Source: Collinsella aerofaciens (GTDB lineage Bacteria; Actinomycetota; Coriobacteriia; Coriobacteriales; Coriobacteriaceae). Taken from it: a stretch of DNA of 64,000 bases. The stretch spans positions 186,001-250,000 of the forward strand of contig NZ_CP024160.1 of assembly GCF_002736145.1 (NCBI RefSeq), given 5' to 3'. Position 1 is the first letter of the stretch. Each line of letters starts with the position of its first letter. Made by a program: the position numbers and the translations under genes. The notes beneath the pieces were generated by a model that was not told where the DNA came from, did no database searches, and saw nothing but the letters and a program-made list of their open reading frames with translations. This document shows positions 27,827 to 35,329 of the stretch, one piece after another.

Positions 27827-27958
27827 GGGCCCGTGCTGGACTTAGTTTTCAGAACGTCCTCGACCATGGAAACCCCCTTATCCTGCTCCTTCGGAGCTGC
27901 GGATAAGGGGGTTTCCTGGTCTGCGGAATGTTCTGAAAACTAAGTCCAGCACGGGCCC
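27827..27958 (-). repeat. Long nested hairpin, pair A, left member
   Basis: Perfect 29-bp outer arms (27827-27855 with 27930-27958), perfect 16-bp inner arms (27868-27883 with 27901-27916) and a 5-bp tip hairpin GCTCC-ttc-GGAGC. On the minus strand the asymmetric internal loop reads ATTCCGCAG on its 5' side (27921-27929) and GAGGAC on its 3' side (27856-27861), both abutting the outer arm. It may also end the opp transcript, although there is no T-tail. Confidence 0.85.
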
Positions 27959-28138
27959 TGTGTTACCACTGCAGAGGGGTGCGATTTCTTGATCGCTCAC
28001 TTTATCTAATAAGAAATTTAGTGAGGCCGGAGCTTTAGCTCCGGCCTCCTTATATAAGGGCTCGGCAAAGCCGAGCCACCAAATTTGCATCAGCCCCCAG
28101 AACATGTTTGAGAACTGTGCATGAAGCATGTGCCCCTA

Positions 28139-28263
28139 GGGCCGGAATGAGGTTGCTTTCCAACGCATTCCGCAGGGGGCGGCATTATTTTGTAGCGCGA
28201 AGCGCGGATCAAAATAATGCCGCATGCCCGAGGACGCGTTGGAAAGCAACCTCATTCCGGCCC
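28139..28263 (+). repeat. Long nested hairpin, pair A, right member
   Basis: Perfect 28-bp outer arms (28139-28166 with 28236-28263), perfect 14-bp inner arms (28179-28192 with 28210-28223) and tip GCGC-gaa-GCGC. Internal loop sides are ATTCCGCAG (28167-28175) and GAGGAC (28230-28235), the same motifs in the same places as the left member, but on the plus strand. Outer and inner arm sequences are unrelated to the left member. Confidence 0.85.
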
Positions 28264-28320
28264 GAACAAGTCAGTCTACCTGCGCAATTACAAATTCGTA
28301 AACTTTTTTCAAAAAAGTGC

Positions 28321-28350
28321 TTGCACAGTTCTCGAATCATAGGTTATTAT
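28321..28350 (+). promoter_or_regulatory. Promoter of tRNA-Leu
   Basis: TTGCAC, 18 bases, TATTAT. Directly upstream is an ACTTTTTTCAAAAAAGTGC dyad that also precedes the other tRNA promoters in the window. Confidence 0.65.
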
Positions 28351-28407
28351 CTTCCTCGTTGAACGCGCGGGTCGAACAAAACGAACCGCGAATCAACAAC
28401 ATAGCAT

Positions 28408-28497
28408 GTCGGAGTGGCGGAATTGGCAGACGCGCTAGCTTGAGGTGCTAGTGACCGCTTTTTGGTCATGCGGGTTCAAGTCCCGCCTCCGACACCA
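28408..28497 (+). tRNA. tRNA-Leu (anticodon GAG)
   Basis: Acceptor GTCGGAG pairs with CTCCGAC; the anticodon loop TTGAGGT gives GAG, reading CUC/CUU. A long variable arm (class II) is present, the T arm is CGGGTTCAAGTCCCG, and CCA is encoded (28495-28497). Followed by a terminator. Confidence 0.95.
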
Positions 28498-28508
28498 TCG
28501 CATTTGAG

Positions 28509-28530
28509 AAGCCTCTTCGGAGGCTTTTTT
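28509..28530 (+). terminator. Intrinsic terminator after tRNA-Leu
   Basis: AAGCCTC-TTCG-GAGGCTT followed by TTTT; ultra-stable UUCG loop. Confidence 0.85.
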
Positions 28531-28556
28531 GTTACCGATAGACGGTGGGGTCCACG

Positions 28557-30902
28557 ATGGAAACGCTTGAACGCAACGAGTGGGCAGACGTTGCCCAACT
28601 AGTCGAGATCACGAGCGATGCTGTCATCATCTGCGAGCTCGACGGAACCATTCTGCATGTGAATAATCGCTTACTTGGTTTGATGTGCGAGGAACGCGCC
28701 GACGTCATCGGTGGAGATGTTAAAGACGTTCTGTACTCGTCCGCTTTTGAACGTGCGACGGAACATCGTCTGCCATTTGAAACCGATGGCTCCGAGAACG
28801 AACTGATGCTCAAGTTGAGTGACGGCTCTTTTATTCCCGTCTTGGTTCGTGCGGGGTCCGTAACGCCTCTACGCATCTTTGGGCGCCGCGCACCACGTGT
28901 CCTGGTGGCGCTTCACAGTATCGAGGAACAGTATTCTCACGACCGGCAACTCAAGCGTGCGTTATCGGAGCTTAGAGTGGCGAACAAGCGTCTCTCTGGC
29001 ACGCTCTCGGTCATTATGAGCACTGTGGGCTCCGATGAGTTACCCAGCCTGCTTGATACCGTTTTGAACCAGCTTGTAGGAACGCTCGATGCTTCGGGCG
29101 CCGCTATCTATTTTTCTGAGAGCGGCGGCTTTAAGCTTCGCGGTGTTTCCAAGGAGCTGTACGACAGCTACCTGCCCGAGTTTTTGCCGTATGGCGCTGG
29201 CATTCCGACGTATGTTCTTCGCGAGTCGCGTGCTTGTCGCTTGTCGATTCAACAGGACCTTGAGGGCGATAAGGCCGCCTCCGGTATGTTCATGGACCTG
29301 GATAATCGTTCTAAGCACCTGTTGCGCATGCAGGATATGCCTCCGTACCGCAGCGAGATCTGTCTTCCCGTTTTTTACGGTACGCAGATCCTTGGCGTGC
29401 TGGAAGTTGGTTGGAAACGCCCCCAGGCACCGCTCGCCTATGACGTTAATGTGCTCGAGGTTATTTGCGATTACCTGTCTATCCAGCTGGTCGGCATGGC
29501 ATCGAGCCTTCGCTCCCGTCGTACGGCCGAGCTCGGCCGCTCGCTCAATGTCTTACGTGATGAGTTGTTTACCTTTCTAGACGATTCCGCCGCGGCTACC
29601 CGGGCGGTATCGTCCGAGATCTGCAATATGCTCAACTGCCATTTTTGCCCTATTGAGTATGACGCCAGTCTGGATTCCTACGTCATAGATTTTGAAGGCG
29701 GCAGTCGCGTTGCTTTGCCGGACGATCCCGAGAAGCTTTTCTTTTCCACGACGGCGCCAGCGGCACGTTTGGGGGCTGCCCCTGATGGCTTTGAGGCATC
29801 TGTTTTGGGCGGCACGAGTGCCGAGGACCTTAAACACGTCCGTATAACTCGCGTTGACGAATCGATGCCTATGGGAGGCTGGCTTAGGGCACATGGCCTG
29901 CCTTGCCAGGGTCTCTACGTCGACGCCGGCATCGAGGCGGGGCGCCCGCGCTCTGAGGGCGATGGCAAGCACAGTAACGACGCGATCGTTCCTGCTTCTG
30001 TTGCGAAGGGCCCGACGACGCGCGCGCTGCTGCTTCGTGATGGTAGCCAAGAGCCGATTGATGACCTTGAATATGACTACTTGGTGCACTTGGCTCATGA
30101 CTTTGAACTGATCTATGAAGGCGAATCTCAAAAGCGTGAGGAGCGCCATATCGCTCAGACCCTCCAGATTGGCATGAGAAATTCACTGGGGGATGTTCCG
30201 GGTATCGCAACCGATTCGGTGTACCTGTCGGCCACGAACTCGGCGTTGGTCGGCGGCGATTTCTATACGCTCATCCGTCTTCCCGACGATTGCGCCGTCA
30301 TGATTCTGGGCGATGTGTCTGGCAAAGGCATTGAGGCTGCATCGATGTCCGCGCTCGTCAAGACGGCCCTGACGGCATATGCCTGGGAGGGCGCTGGACC
30401 GGCCCGCATGGCACGCTCCCTTAACAGCATGCTCATGGGCTTTTCGAGGGTCGAGACGTTCGTGACGGCCTTTATCGCCAAGATTGACCTTAAAGCCGGA
30501 CGCGCAACGTATTGTTCGGCGGGCCATCCTCCGACCATGGTCATCAGGCCAGAGTCGATGCCGCTGGGTGGCGACGAGGCTCGTGGGGGAGAGGTCGAGC
30601 TGCTTGGATGCCAATCGGGGGTAATCGGTGCCTTTGAGAGCATGGTGTACGAGACAGGCGTGTTTACGTTCGCTCCTGGTGACATGCTATTTATGTACAC
30701 CGACGGAACAATCGAAGCACGTGACCGCTCGGGTGCTTTCTTTGGCGAGCAGCGCCTTCGTGACCTTCTGCTCTCTGTCTCGGGTGAGGGCGTATCGGGA
30801 ATCTGCGGCAAGGTCTTGGGCGAGCTCGACCGATTTACCGAATCGGCGCTGGACGATGACATTGCATTGGTGTCCCTTGAGTTTTTACGGGGTCGTTCAT
30901 AG
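28557..30902 (+). CDS. SpoIIE/RsbU-type PP2C serine phosphatase with PAS and GAF-like sensor domains
   Basis: 781 residues. The N-terminal about 110 residues look like a PAS domain (ITSDAVIICELDGTILHVNNRLL), residues about 155-325 like a GAF domain (LLDTVLNQLVGTLDASGAAIYFSE...), then a less clear middle region, and the last 230 residues are a PP2C phosphatase with metal-site motifs GGDFY, GDVSGKGIEA, SAGHPP, YTDGTIEA and DDDIALV. Such enzymes dephosphorylate STAS anti-anti-sigma factors in response to a signal. No membrane segment, so the signal is cytoplasmic. ATG at 28557 with GGTGGGG upstream. The next gene encodes the likely substrate. Confidence 0.85.
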   Translation: METLERNEWADVAQLVEITSDAVIICELDGTILHVNNRLLGLMCEERADVIGGDVKDVLYSSAFERATEHRLPFETDGSENELMLKLSDGSFIPVLVRAGSVTPLRIFGRRAPRVLVALHSIEEQYSHDRQLKRALSELRVANKRLSGTLSVIMSTVGSDELPSLLDTVLNQLVGTLDASGAAIYFSESGGFKLRGVSKELYDSYLPEFLPYGAGIPTYVLRESRACRLSIQQDLEGDKAASGMFMDLDNRSKHLLRMQDMPPYRSEICLPVFYGTQILGVLEVGWKRPQAPLAYDVNVLEVICDYLSIQLVGMASSLRSRRTAELGRSLNVLRDELFTFLDDSAAATRAVSSEICNMLNCHFCPIEYDASLDSYVIDFEGGSRVALPDDPEKLFFSTTAPAARLGAAPDGFEASVLGGTSAEDLKHVRITRVDESMPMGGWLRAHGLPCQGLYVDAGIEAGRPRSEGDGKHSNDAIVPASVAKGPTTRALLLRDGSQEPIDDLEYDYLVHLAHDFELIYEGESQKREERHIAQTLQIGMRNSLGDVPGIATDSVYLSATNSALVGGDFYTLIRLPDDCAVMILGDVSGKGIEAASMSALVKTALTAYAWEGAGPARMARSLNSMLMGFSRVETFVTAFIAKIDLKAGRATYCSAGHPPTMVIRPESMPLGGDEARGGEVELLGCQSGVIGAFESMVYETGVFTFAPGDMLFMYTDGTIEARDRSGAFFGEQRLRDLLLSVSGEGVSGICGKVLGELDRFTESALDDDIALVSLEFLRGRS

Positions 30903-30980
30903 ACGACGCTGGGCGGGCTGAATCCGTACGGTTGGGGAAACGAATGCATCGAGTGGGCTTTTTTGGGGAACCATGGTCGT

Positions 30981-31727
30981 ATGAATGAGTGGAATGACAT
31001 AGCGGTTTTGACGCCACCAGGCGATATCGACATCGCCACGGTGCCTGCGCTGCGTCGGCGGTTGGATGCTTTGATTGGCCGCGGCGTGCGTCGTGTCGTC
31101 ATCAACTGTCAGGCTGTTAGCTTTATCGATTCGACGGGCTTGGCATTCCTGCTTACGCGCGCTCGTGAGCTCATGAGGCGAGAAGGCCTGCTTTCGCTCG
31201 TCAATGCATCAGGTGAAGTTGTTCGCTTTTTGGAGATTGCTCGTCTTGTCGATATTCTTCATGTCGCGGGGCCGGCACGGGAGTCTATTCCCGCCATTCC
31301 GGTGGGGGAGCTGCCTCGCTGGAGTAAGAGCGTCGAGGTCCGTCAGGGTATCGAGAATCTTCCATACTACCGACATCGCATCGCCGAACTCCTTGAATCG
31401 CTTCCGTTGCGCCGTGACGAGCGGTACGATGTCGCATTGGCGTCGGGGGAGGCGCTGGGTAATGCCTATGACCATGCGGGCGGTATCGGGTGCGTCCTGA
31501 CGGTTCAGGCCTATGGCGATCGCGTTGTGGTTGAGGTGCTTGATCGAGGTGCCGGCTATTCTATCGATGAAACGAGCGAACCGGTCGCATCAGAGGAGCG
31601 CGGCCGTGGTATCAAGCTTATGCGTATGCTCGTCGATAACGTGGAGGTTGCTCGTCGTACGGACGGCGCCGGCACGCGCGTGCAGATGGTGAAGCTGTTT
31701 AGCGGAGCGCTGGAATCGTGTGCCTAG
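30981..31727 (+). CDS. STAS domain fused to an RsbW-type ATPase (partner-switching fusion)
   Basis: 248 residues in one frame. Residues about 5-105 are a STAS anti-sigma-antagonist domain with the phosphorylatable Ser in FIDSTGLAFLL (near residue 50). Residues about 120-245 are a GHKL/HATPase like RsbW, with N-box EALGNAYDHA, G1 DRGAGY and G2 RGRGIKLMRMLVD. Normally these are two proteins that bind each other. Together with the upstream phosphatase this forms a compact switch, but no sigma factor gene is adjacent. The start is uncertain: ATG at 30981 lacks a close ribosome site, and an upstream TTG at 30963 is possible. Confidence 0.82.
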   Translation: MNEWNDIAVLTPPGDIDIATVPALRRRLDALIGRGVRRVVINCQAVSFIDSTGLAFLLTRARELMRREGLLSLVNASGEVVRFLEIARLVDILHVAGPARESIPAIPVGELPRWSKSVEVRQGIENLPYYRHRIAELLESLPLRRDERYDVALASGEALGNAYDHAGGIGCVLTVQAYGDRVVVEVLDRGAGYSIDETSEPVASEERGRGIKLMRMLVDNVEVARRTDGAGTRVQMVKLFSGALESCA

Positions 31728-31792
31728 CCAATCGCTTTAGCGCGTTTAGCTACTAAGAACATGCGGCAGACAAGTTTTTTGAAAAAAAGTAC

Positions 31793-31821
31793 TTGCGTCT
31801 TTTGGACAACTCGCGTAAATT
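31793..31821 (+). promoter_or_regulatory. Promoter of the tRNA-Gly/Cys/Gly group
   Basis: TTGCGT, 17 bases, TAAATT, ending 12 bases before the tRNA. Preceded by AGTTTTTTGAAAAAAAGTA, the dyad common to the tRNA promoters here. Confidence 0.7.
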
Positions 31822-31833
31822 AATAACCCGCAA

Positions 31834-31909
31834 GCGGACATGGCTCAGTTGGTAGAGCACAACCTTGCCAAGGTTGGGGTCGCGGGTTCGAGCCCCGTTG
31901 TCCGCTCCA
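31834..31909 (+). tRNA. tRNA-Gly (anticodon GCC), copy 1
   Basis: Acceptor GCGGACA/TGTCCGC, anticodon loop TTGCCAA giving GCC, T arm GCGGGTTCGAGCCCCGT, encoded CCA. Identical to copies at 32060 and 34375. Confidence 0.95.
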
Positions 31910-31919
31910 TTGCATTTCC

Positions 31920-31942
31920 GGACCGTTTAGGCGGTCCTTTTT
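31920..31942 (+). terminator. Terminator-like hairpin between tRNA-Gly and tRNA-Cys
   Basis: GGACCG-tttagg-CGGTCC followed by TTTTT. It ends one base before tRNA-Cys, so tRNA-Cys can only be transcribed through it. Confidence 0.75.
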
Positions 31943-31943
31943 C

Positions 31944-32017
31944 GGCGAAGTGGCCAAGTGGTAAGGCAGAGGCCTGCAAAGCCTTTACCCCCGGTTCGAA
32001 TCCGGGCTTCGCCTCCA
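31944..32017 (+). tRNA. tRNA-Cys (anticodon GCA)
   Basis: Acceptor GGCGAAG/CTTCGCC, anticodon loop CTGCAAA giving GCA, T arm CCCGGTTCGAATCCGGG, encoded CCA. Confidence 0.95.
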
Positions 32018-32026
32018 GGCAACATC

Positions 32027-32048
32027 CGGGCGCTCCGGCGCCCGTTTT
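32027..32048 (+). terminator. Terminator-like hairpin between tRNA-Cys and tRNA-Gly
   Basis: CGGGCGC-tccg-GCGCCCG followed by TTTT, 12 bases before the next tRNA; no promoter fits between. Confidence 0.75.
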
Positions 32049-32059
32049 GTTTTACATAT

Positions 32060-32135
32060 GCGGACATGGCTCAGTTGGTAGAGCACAACCTTGCCAAGGT
32101 TGGGGTCGCGGGTTCGAGCCCCGTTGTCCGCTCCA
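32060..32135 (+). tRNA. tRNA-Gly (anticodon GCC), copy 2
   Basis: Same 76-base sequence as copies 1 and 3, CCA included. Its last 18 bases start the 99-base duplication described at 32118. Confidence 0.95.
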
Positions 32136-32403
32136 AACGCAGCAGCCCGACTACTACGGTAGCCGGGCTTTTTCGTACCCATCGCATGGGCTCGAACCCG
32201 AGAGGGAGCGAGCGTTAAGCAAACGCGGAGCGTTTGTAGCGAGCTGGCGAGGTCGCCGACAGGCGGCCGAAGCCGGTGCGGATCCGCGAAGCGGATACGC
32301 GGACGCCCCGTTGTCCGCTCCAAACGCAGCAGCCCGACTACTACGGTAGCCGGGCTTTTTCGTACCCATCGCTTGGGCTCGAACCCGTGAGGGAGCGAGC
32401 GTT
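32118..32403 (+). repeat. Tandem duplication containing a tRNA-Gly 3' end and its terminator
   Basis: 32118-32216 and 32305-32403 are the same 99 bases with two mismatches, offset by 187. Each copy contains the last 18 bases of tRNA-Gly (through CCA), a terminator (32144-32173; 32331-32360; AGCCCG.CTAC/GTAG.CGGGCT plus TTTTT) and a shared downstream tail. The 88 bases between the copies contain small palindromes (CAAACGC-gga-GCGTTTG; GGCGA-gg-TCGCC). The second copy has no tRNA body. The form is that of a tRNA-end duplication such as integrative elements leave, or simple unequal crossing-over. Confidence 0.85.
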
Positions 32404-32499
32404 TGGGACGTGGCTGTGGCGTTGTTTGCCGTGAATGTCAGCTTTGGGCGTATCATCGTGGGCATCTCGCAAAACCTCGTTGCAAGGGAGGCGCACCCC
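32136..32499 (+). other. Intergenic region, tRNA-Gly to GH13 gene
   Basis: 364 bases without a gene, mostly the 99-base direct repeats and their terminators. The last 95 bases before the glucosidase gene show no promoter I trust; AAGGGAGG sits just before its ATG. Confidence 0.6.
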
Positions 32500-34233
32500 A
32501 TGGCTACAGAAAAGTCCTCTTCGCGCTCATGGATGTCCGATGCCGCGATCTATCAGATTTACCCGCGCTCGTTTAAGGATTCGACTGGTTCGGGTCTGGG
32601 CGATATCGCGGGCATTACCCAACAGATGGACTATCTTGAGCGGCTGGGCGTCGAGGCCATCTGGCTGAGTCCGTTTTACCCATCGCCTCTTGTTGATGGC
32701 GGCTATGATGTGGCGGACTACTGCGACGTCGACCCACGTCTCGGCTCGCTTGGCGACTTCGATGACATGATCGCTGCGGCTCACGCGCGCGGCATCAAGG
32801 TCATCGTCGACATCGTGCCCAACCATTCATCTAACCAGCACCCCTGGTTCAAAGCCGCTCTTGCCGCCGGCCCTGGATCGCCCGAGCGCGCCCGTTATAT
32901 CTTCCGCGATGGTCGCGGCGAGCACGGCGAGCTGCCTCCCACCAATTGGAATGCCAACTTTGGCGGCCCCGCCTGGACGCGCGTCGCGGACGGTCAATGG
33001 TATCTGCACATGTTTACGCCCGAGCAGCCGGACTTTGACTGGTCGTGCCCCGAGGTTCGCGCGTTCTTTTGCGACGTCCTGGCGTTTTGGAGCGATCGAG
33101 GCGTCGATGGCTTTCGCATTGATGTAGCGCACGGTCTCGCCAAGGATCTCGACCGCGATGATCTTGACCGGTGGCATCTCGCCGAGGGCGATGACATGGT
33201 TGAGGACGGCACCCATCCGCTGTGGGACCGCAACGAGGTCCACGAGATCTATCGCGAGTGGCGCCGCGTGTTCGACCGCTATGATCCGCCACGCAGCGCC
33301 GTTGCCGAGGCGTGGGTGCTGCCCGATCGCCAGTATCTCTACGCGCGCCCCAGCGAGCTTGGCCAGACATTCAACTTTGAGTTCGCCAAGGCCACTTGGA
33401 CCTATGATGACATGCACGCTGCAATCGAGGAGGGCTTGAAGGCGGCCATCGAATCCGACTCCGCCTCGACCTGGGTACTTTCCAACCACGACGTGCCGCG
33501 CGTGGCGACGCGCTATGCCCTGCCGCAAATCAAGGCGACGCGCTATCACCAGATTGCGCTCGACTGGCTCTTACGCGACGGGTCGTCTTATGACGAGGAC
33601 CGTGAACTCGGCGAGCGCCGCGCGCGGGCGGCCCTTTTGCTCGAGCTGGCGCTTCCGGGCTCGGCATACGTGTATCAGGGTGAGGAGCTCGGCCTTTTTG
33701 AGGTGGCCGATATCCCGTGGGCCGCACTCGAAGATCCTACTGCGACCAATACGCACGGACCGAAGCGCGAGAAGGGGCGCGACGGCTGCCGTGTGCCCCT
33801 GCCGTGGGTGGCAGCGGACGATCCCTCGCAGGGCGGATCGTTTGGGTTTTCATCGGCGGACGCCGATGCGGCGCCCCATCTGCCGCAGCCTGCATGGTTT
33901 TCCGATTACGCTGCCGATAGGGAAGAAGCGGACCCGACATCGATGCTTGCGCTCTATCGCGACGCCCTCTGGCTGCGGCGCAAGCTGCGCGGGCGCGCTA
34001 ACGATCTTGCGTGGCTCGATCTTGACGGGCGCACCGGCCTTGCGGATGGTGCCGAGGGCGCTGAGGGTGGCGTCATCGCCTATCGCCGCGACAACGGCTG
34101 GGCATGTGTGACGAACTTCGGTGCAGCACCCGTGGAGCTGCCGGCGGGTAGGGTTCTGCTCACCTCATCACCGCTTGCGGATGGCAGGCTCGCGCAGGAC
34201 AGCTCTGCCTGGATCATGCTCGCTGAGTTGTAG
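32500..34233 (+). CDS. GH13 alpha-glucosidase / oligo-1,6-glucosidase-type enzyme
   Basis: 577 residues, cytoplasmic (no signal). The GH13 barrel starts AAIYQIYPRSFKDSTGSGLGDI; conserved regions are DIVPNHSS, the nucleophile Asp in DGFRIDVAHGL, the acid/base Glu in VAEAWVLP and the transition-state Asp in WVLSNHDVPR. This is the layout of exo-acting alpha-glucosidases of the oligo-1,6-glucosidase group, which release glucose from imported malto- or isomalto-oligosaccharides. The exact linkage cannot be read from the motifs. Stands alone between two tRNA-Gly loci. Confidence 0.88.
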   Translation: MATEKSSSRSWMSDAAIYQIYPRSFKDSTGSGLGDIAGITQQMDYLERLGVEAIWLSPFYPSPLVDGGYDVADYCDVDPRLGSLGDFDDMIAAAHARGIKVIVDIVPNHSSNQHPWFKAALAAGPGSPERARYIFRDGRGEHGELPPTNWNANFGGPAWTRVADGQWYLHMFTPEQPDFDWSCPEVRAFFCDVLAFWSDRGVDGFRIDVAHGLAKDLDRDDLDRWHLAEGDDMVEDGTHPLWDRNEVHEIYREWRRVFDRYDPPRSAVAEAWVLPDRQYLYARPSELGQTFNFEFAKATWTYDDMHAAIEEGLKAAIESDSASTWVLSNHDVPRVATRYALPQIKATRYHQIALDWLLRDGSSYDEDRELGERRARAALLLELALPGSAYVYQGEELGLFEVADIPWAALEDPTATNTHGPKREKGRDGCRVPLPWVAADDPSQGGSFGFSSADADAAPHLPQPAWFSDYAADREEADPTSMLALYRDALWLRRKLRGRANDLAWLDLDGRTGLADGAEGAEGGVIAYRRDNGWACVTNFGAAPVELPAGRVLLTSSPLADGRLAQDSSAWIMLAEL

Positions 34234-34333
34234 GGGCCTCTTGCGGCGAGTTTGCGTTTGCCTACACCTTCCGTGGTGGCTGATGTCTTCGCGAGGTTCG
34301 CGAGGGCGTCGCAAAACTTTTCAAAAAAAGTTC

Positions 34334-34362
34334 TTGCATAGGATGCGGGTATCACGTAAGAT
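34334..34362 (+). promoter_or_regulatory. Promoter of tRNA-Gly copy 3 and tRNA-Val
   Basis: TTGCAT, 17 bases, TAAGAT, preceded by AACTTTTCAAAAAAAGTTC. Confidence 0.7.
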
Positions 34363-34374
34363 TAATCCTCGTAA

Positions 34375-34450
34375 GCGGACATGGCTCAGTTGGTAGAGCA
34401 CAACCTTGCCAAGGTTGGGGTCGCGGGTTCGAGCCCCGTTGTCCGCTCCA
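34375..34450 (+). tRNA. tRNA-Gly (anticodon GCC), copy 3
   Basis: Identical to copies at 31834 and 32060, encoded CCA. It is 3 bases from tRNA-Val and shares its transcript. Confidence 0.95.
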
Positions 34451-34453
34451 TTT

Positions 34454-34528
34454 GGGCGTTTAGCTCAGGGGGAGAGCGCTTCCCTGACACGGAAGAGGTC
34501 AGAAGTTCAAATCTTCTAACGCCCACCA
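34454..34528 (+). tRNA. tRNA-Val (anticodon GAC)
   Basis: Acceptor GGGCGTT/AACGCCC, anticodon loop CTGACAC giving GAC, T arm AGAAGTTCAAATCTTCT, encoded CCA. Confidence 0.95.
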
Positions 34529-34536
34529 AATGTTCG

Positions 34537-34568
34537 CAGCCCAGAGGCTTAGCCTCTGGGCTGTTTTG
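34537..34568 (+). terminator. Intrinsic terminator after tRNA-Val
   Basis: CAGCCCAGAGGC-tta-GCCTCTGGGCTG followed by TTTT. Confidence 0.85.
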
Positions 34569-34671
34569 TTTTGGTCGCCAAATCGCCGGCAACAGGTACC
34601 TCGATTCATGAATGAGCGGTTCTGAGCGTCTGTTTAGCCTTGTCATCTCAATCGAGTAGGGGTTGACCATT

Positions 34672-35301
34672 TTGAACATAACCGTACATCTCGTTGACGT
34701 TTCTGCGATCGATCCCGGCGAGACCGTTGATATGGCATCAATCGCGGGACGCTATGCCTTACGTGCCTCCAACGGGGATCTCCCCATTGCGTCTCGGAGG
34801 GAAGCCGCCGGCGTGGGCTTGCTGCTTCACGATGTTTTGAACGTTATCGATGACGCCCAGCTTGCGCGCTCTGCTTTCGGCAAGATCGAGCTTGCGGATG
34901 GGGAGGCCCCCTCTATTTCCATTTCACATGGCGGAAGCGTGGCCGTCCTCGCCGTTTCCGATGTTGCTCGGTCGGTCGGAGGACCTATTGGCGTGGATAT
35001 CGAGGCGGTCGATGAGATTGCTCCCGTTGCGGTTGAGCGTATGGTGAACGACGACGAGCGCGCGTGGATTAACGCTGCCCCCAATTTGCAAGAACGCAAT
35101 CTTCGCCTGAGTCAGACGTGGACGTGCATCGAGGCCATTCTCAAGGCTGAGGGTGTCGGGTTTTCGATTGACCCTCGCAAAGACGGTATGCCCGACGGAT
35201 GGAATACTTCGTCGGTGATATACGGTCGCTGCGTCATCTCTTGTGCGGCGCGCTCTATGCCTCGTATCATCCTCAAGGAGCACACCTTTCGGGTAGCATA
35301 G
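34672..35301 (+). CDS. Sfp-type 4'-phosphopantetheinyl transferase
   Basis: About 209 residues. The superfamily signature is visible as GVDIEAV (Mg-binding Asp and Glu) and, about 45 residues on, WTCIEAILKAEGVGF, matching W-(S/T)-x-(K)-E-A-x-x-K; the Lys before Glu is Ile here. The family moves phosphopantetheine from CoA to a Ser of carrier proteins. The stand-alone carrier protein at 38122 is the nearest possible client. No ATG is well placed; TTG at 34672 has TAGGGG 9 bases upstream and is preferred, TTG at 34663 is the alternative. A TetR gene follows after 28 bases. Confidence 0.75.
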   Translation: MNITVHLVDVSAIDPGETVDMASIAGRYALRASNGDLPIASRREAAGVGLLLHDVLNVIDDAQLARSAFGKIELADGEAPSISISHGGSVAVLAVSDVARSVGGPIGVDIEAVDEIAPVAVERMVNDDERAWINAAPNLQERNLRLSQTWTCIEAILKAEGVGFSIDPRKDGMPDGWNTSSVIYGRCVISCAARSMPRIILKEHTFRVA

Positions 35302-35329
35302 GAGCCAATCGACAATAGGGGAGGCCGCT

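Larger units (their letters stand above)
27811..28407 (+). other. Intergenic region with paired long hairpins, before tRNA-Leu
   Basis: About 600 bases without a gene. It holds two very long nested hairpins (27827-27958 and 28139-28263), a 180-base spacer with two further GC hairpins (around 28023-28050, GAGGCCGGAGC/GCTCCGGCCTC; around 28060-28078, GGCTCGGC/GCCGAGCC), and the tRNA-Leu promoter. None of the short frames has a ribosome site or a recognisable product. Confidence 0.7.

Noticed and set aside
31840-32349. 169-codon plus-strand frame across the tRNA genes
   Set aside because: It is made of tRNA sequence and terminators.
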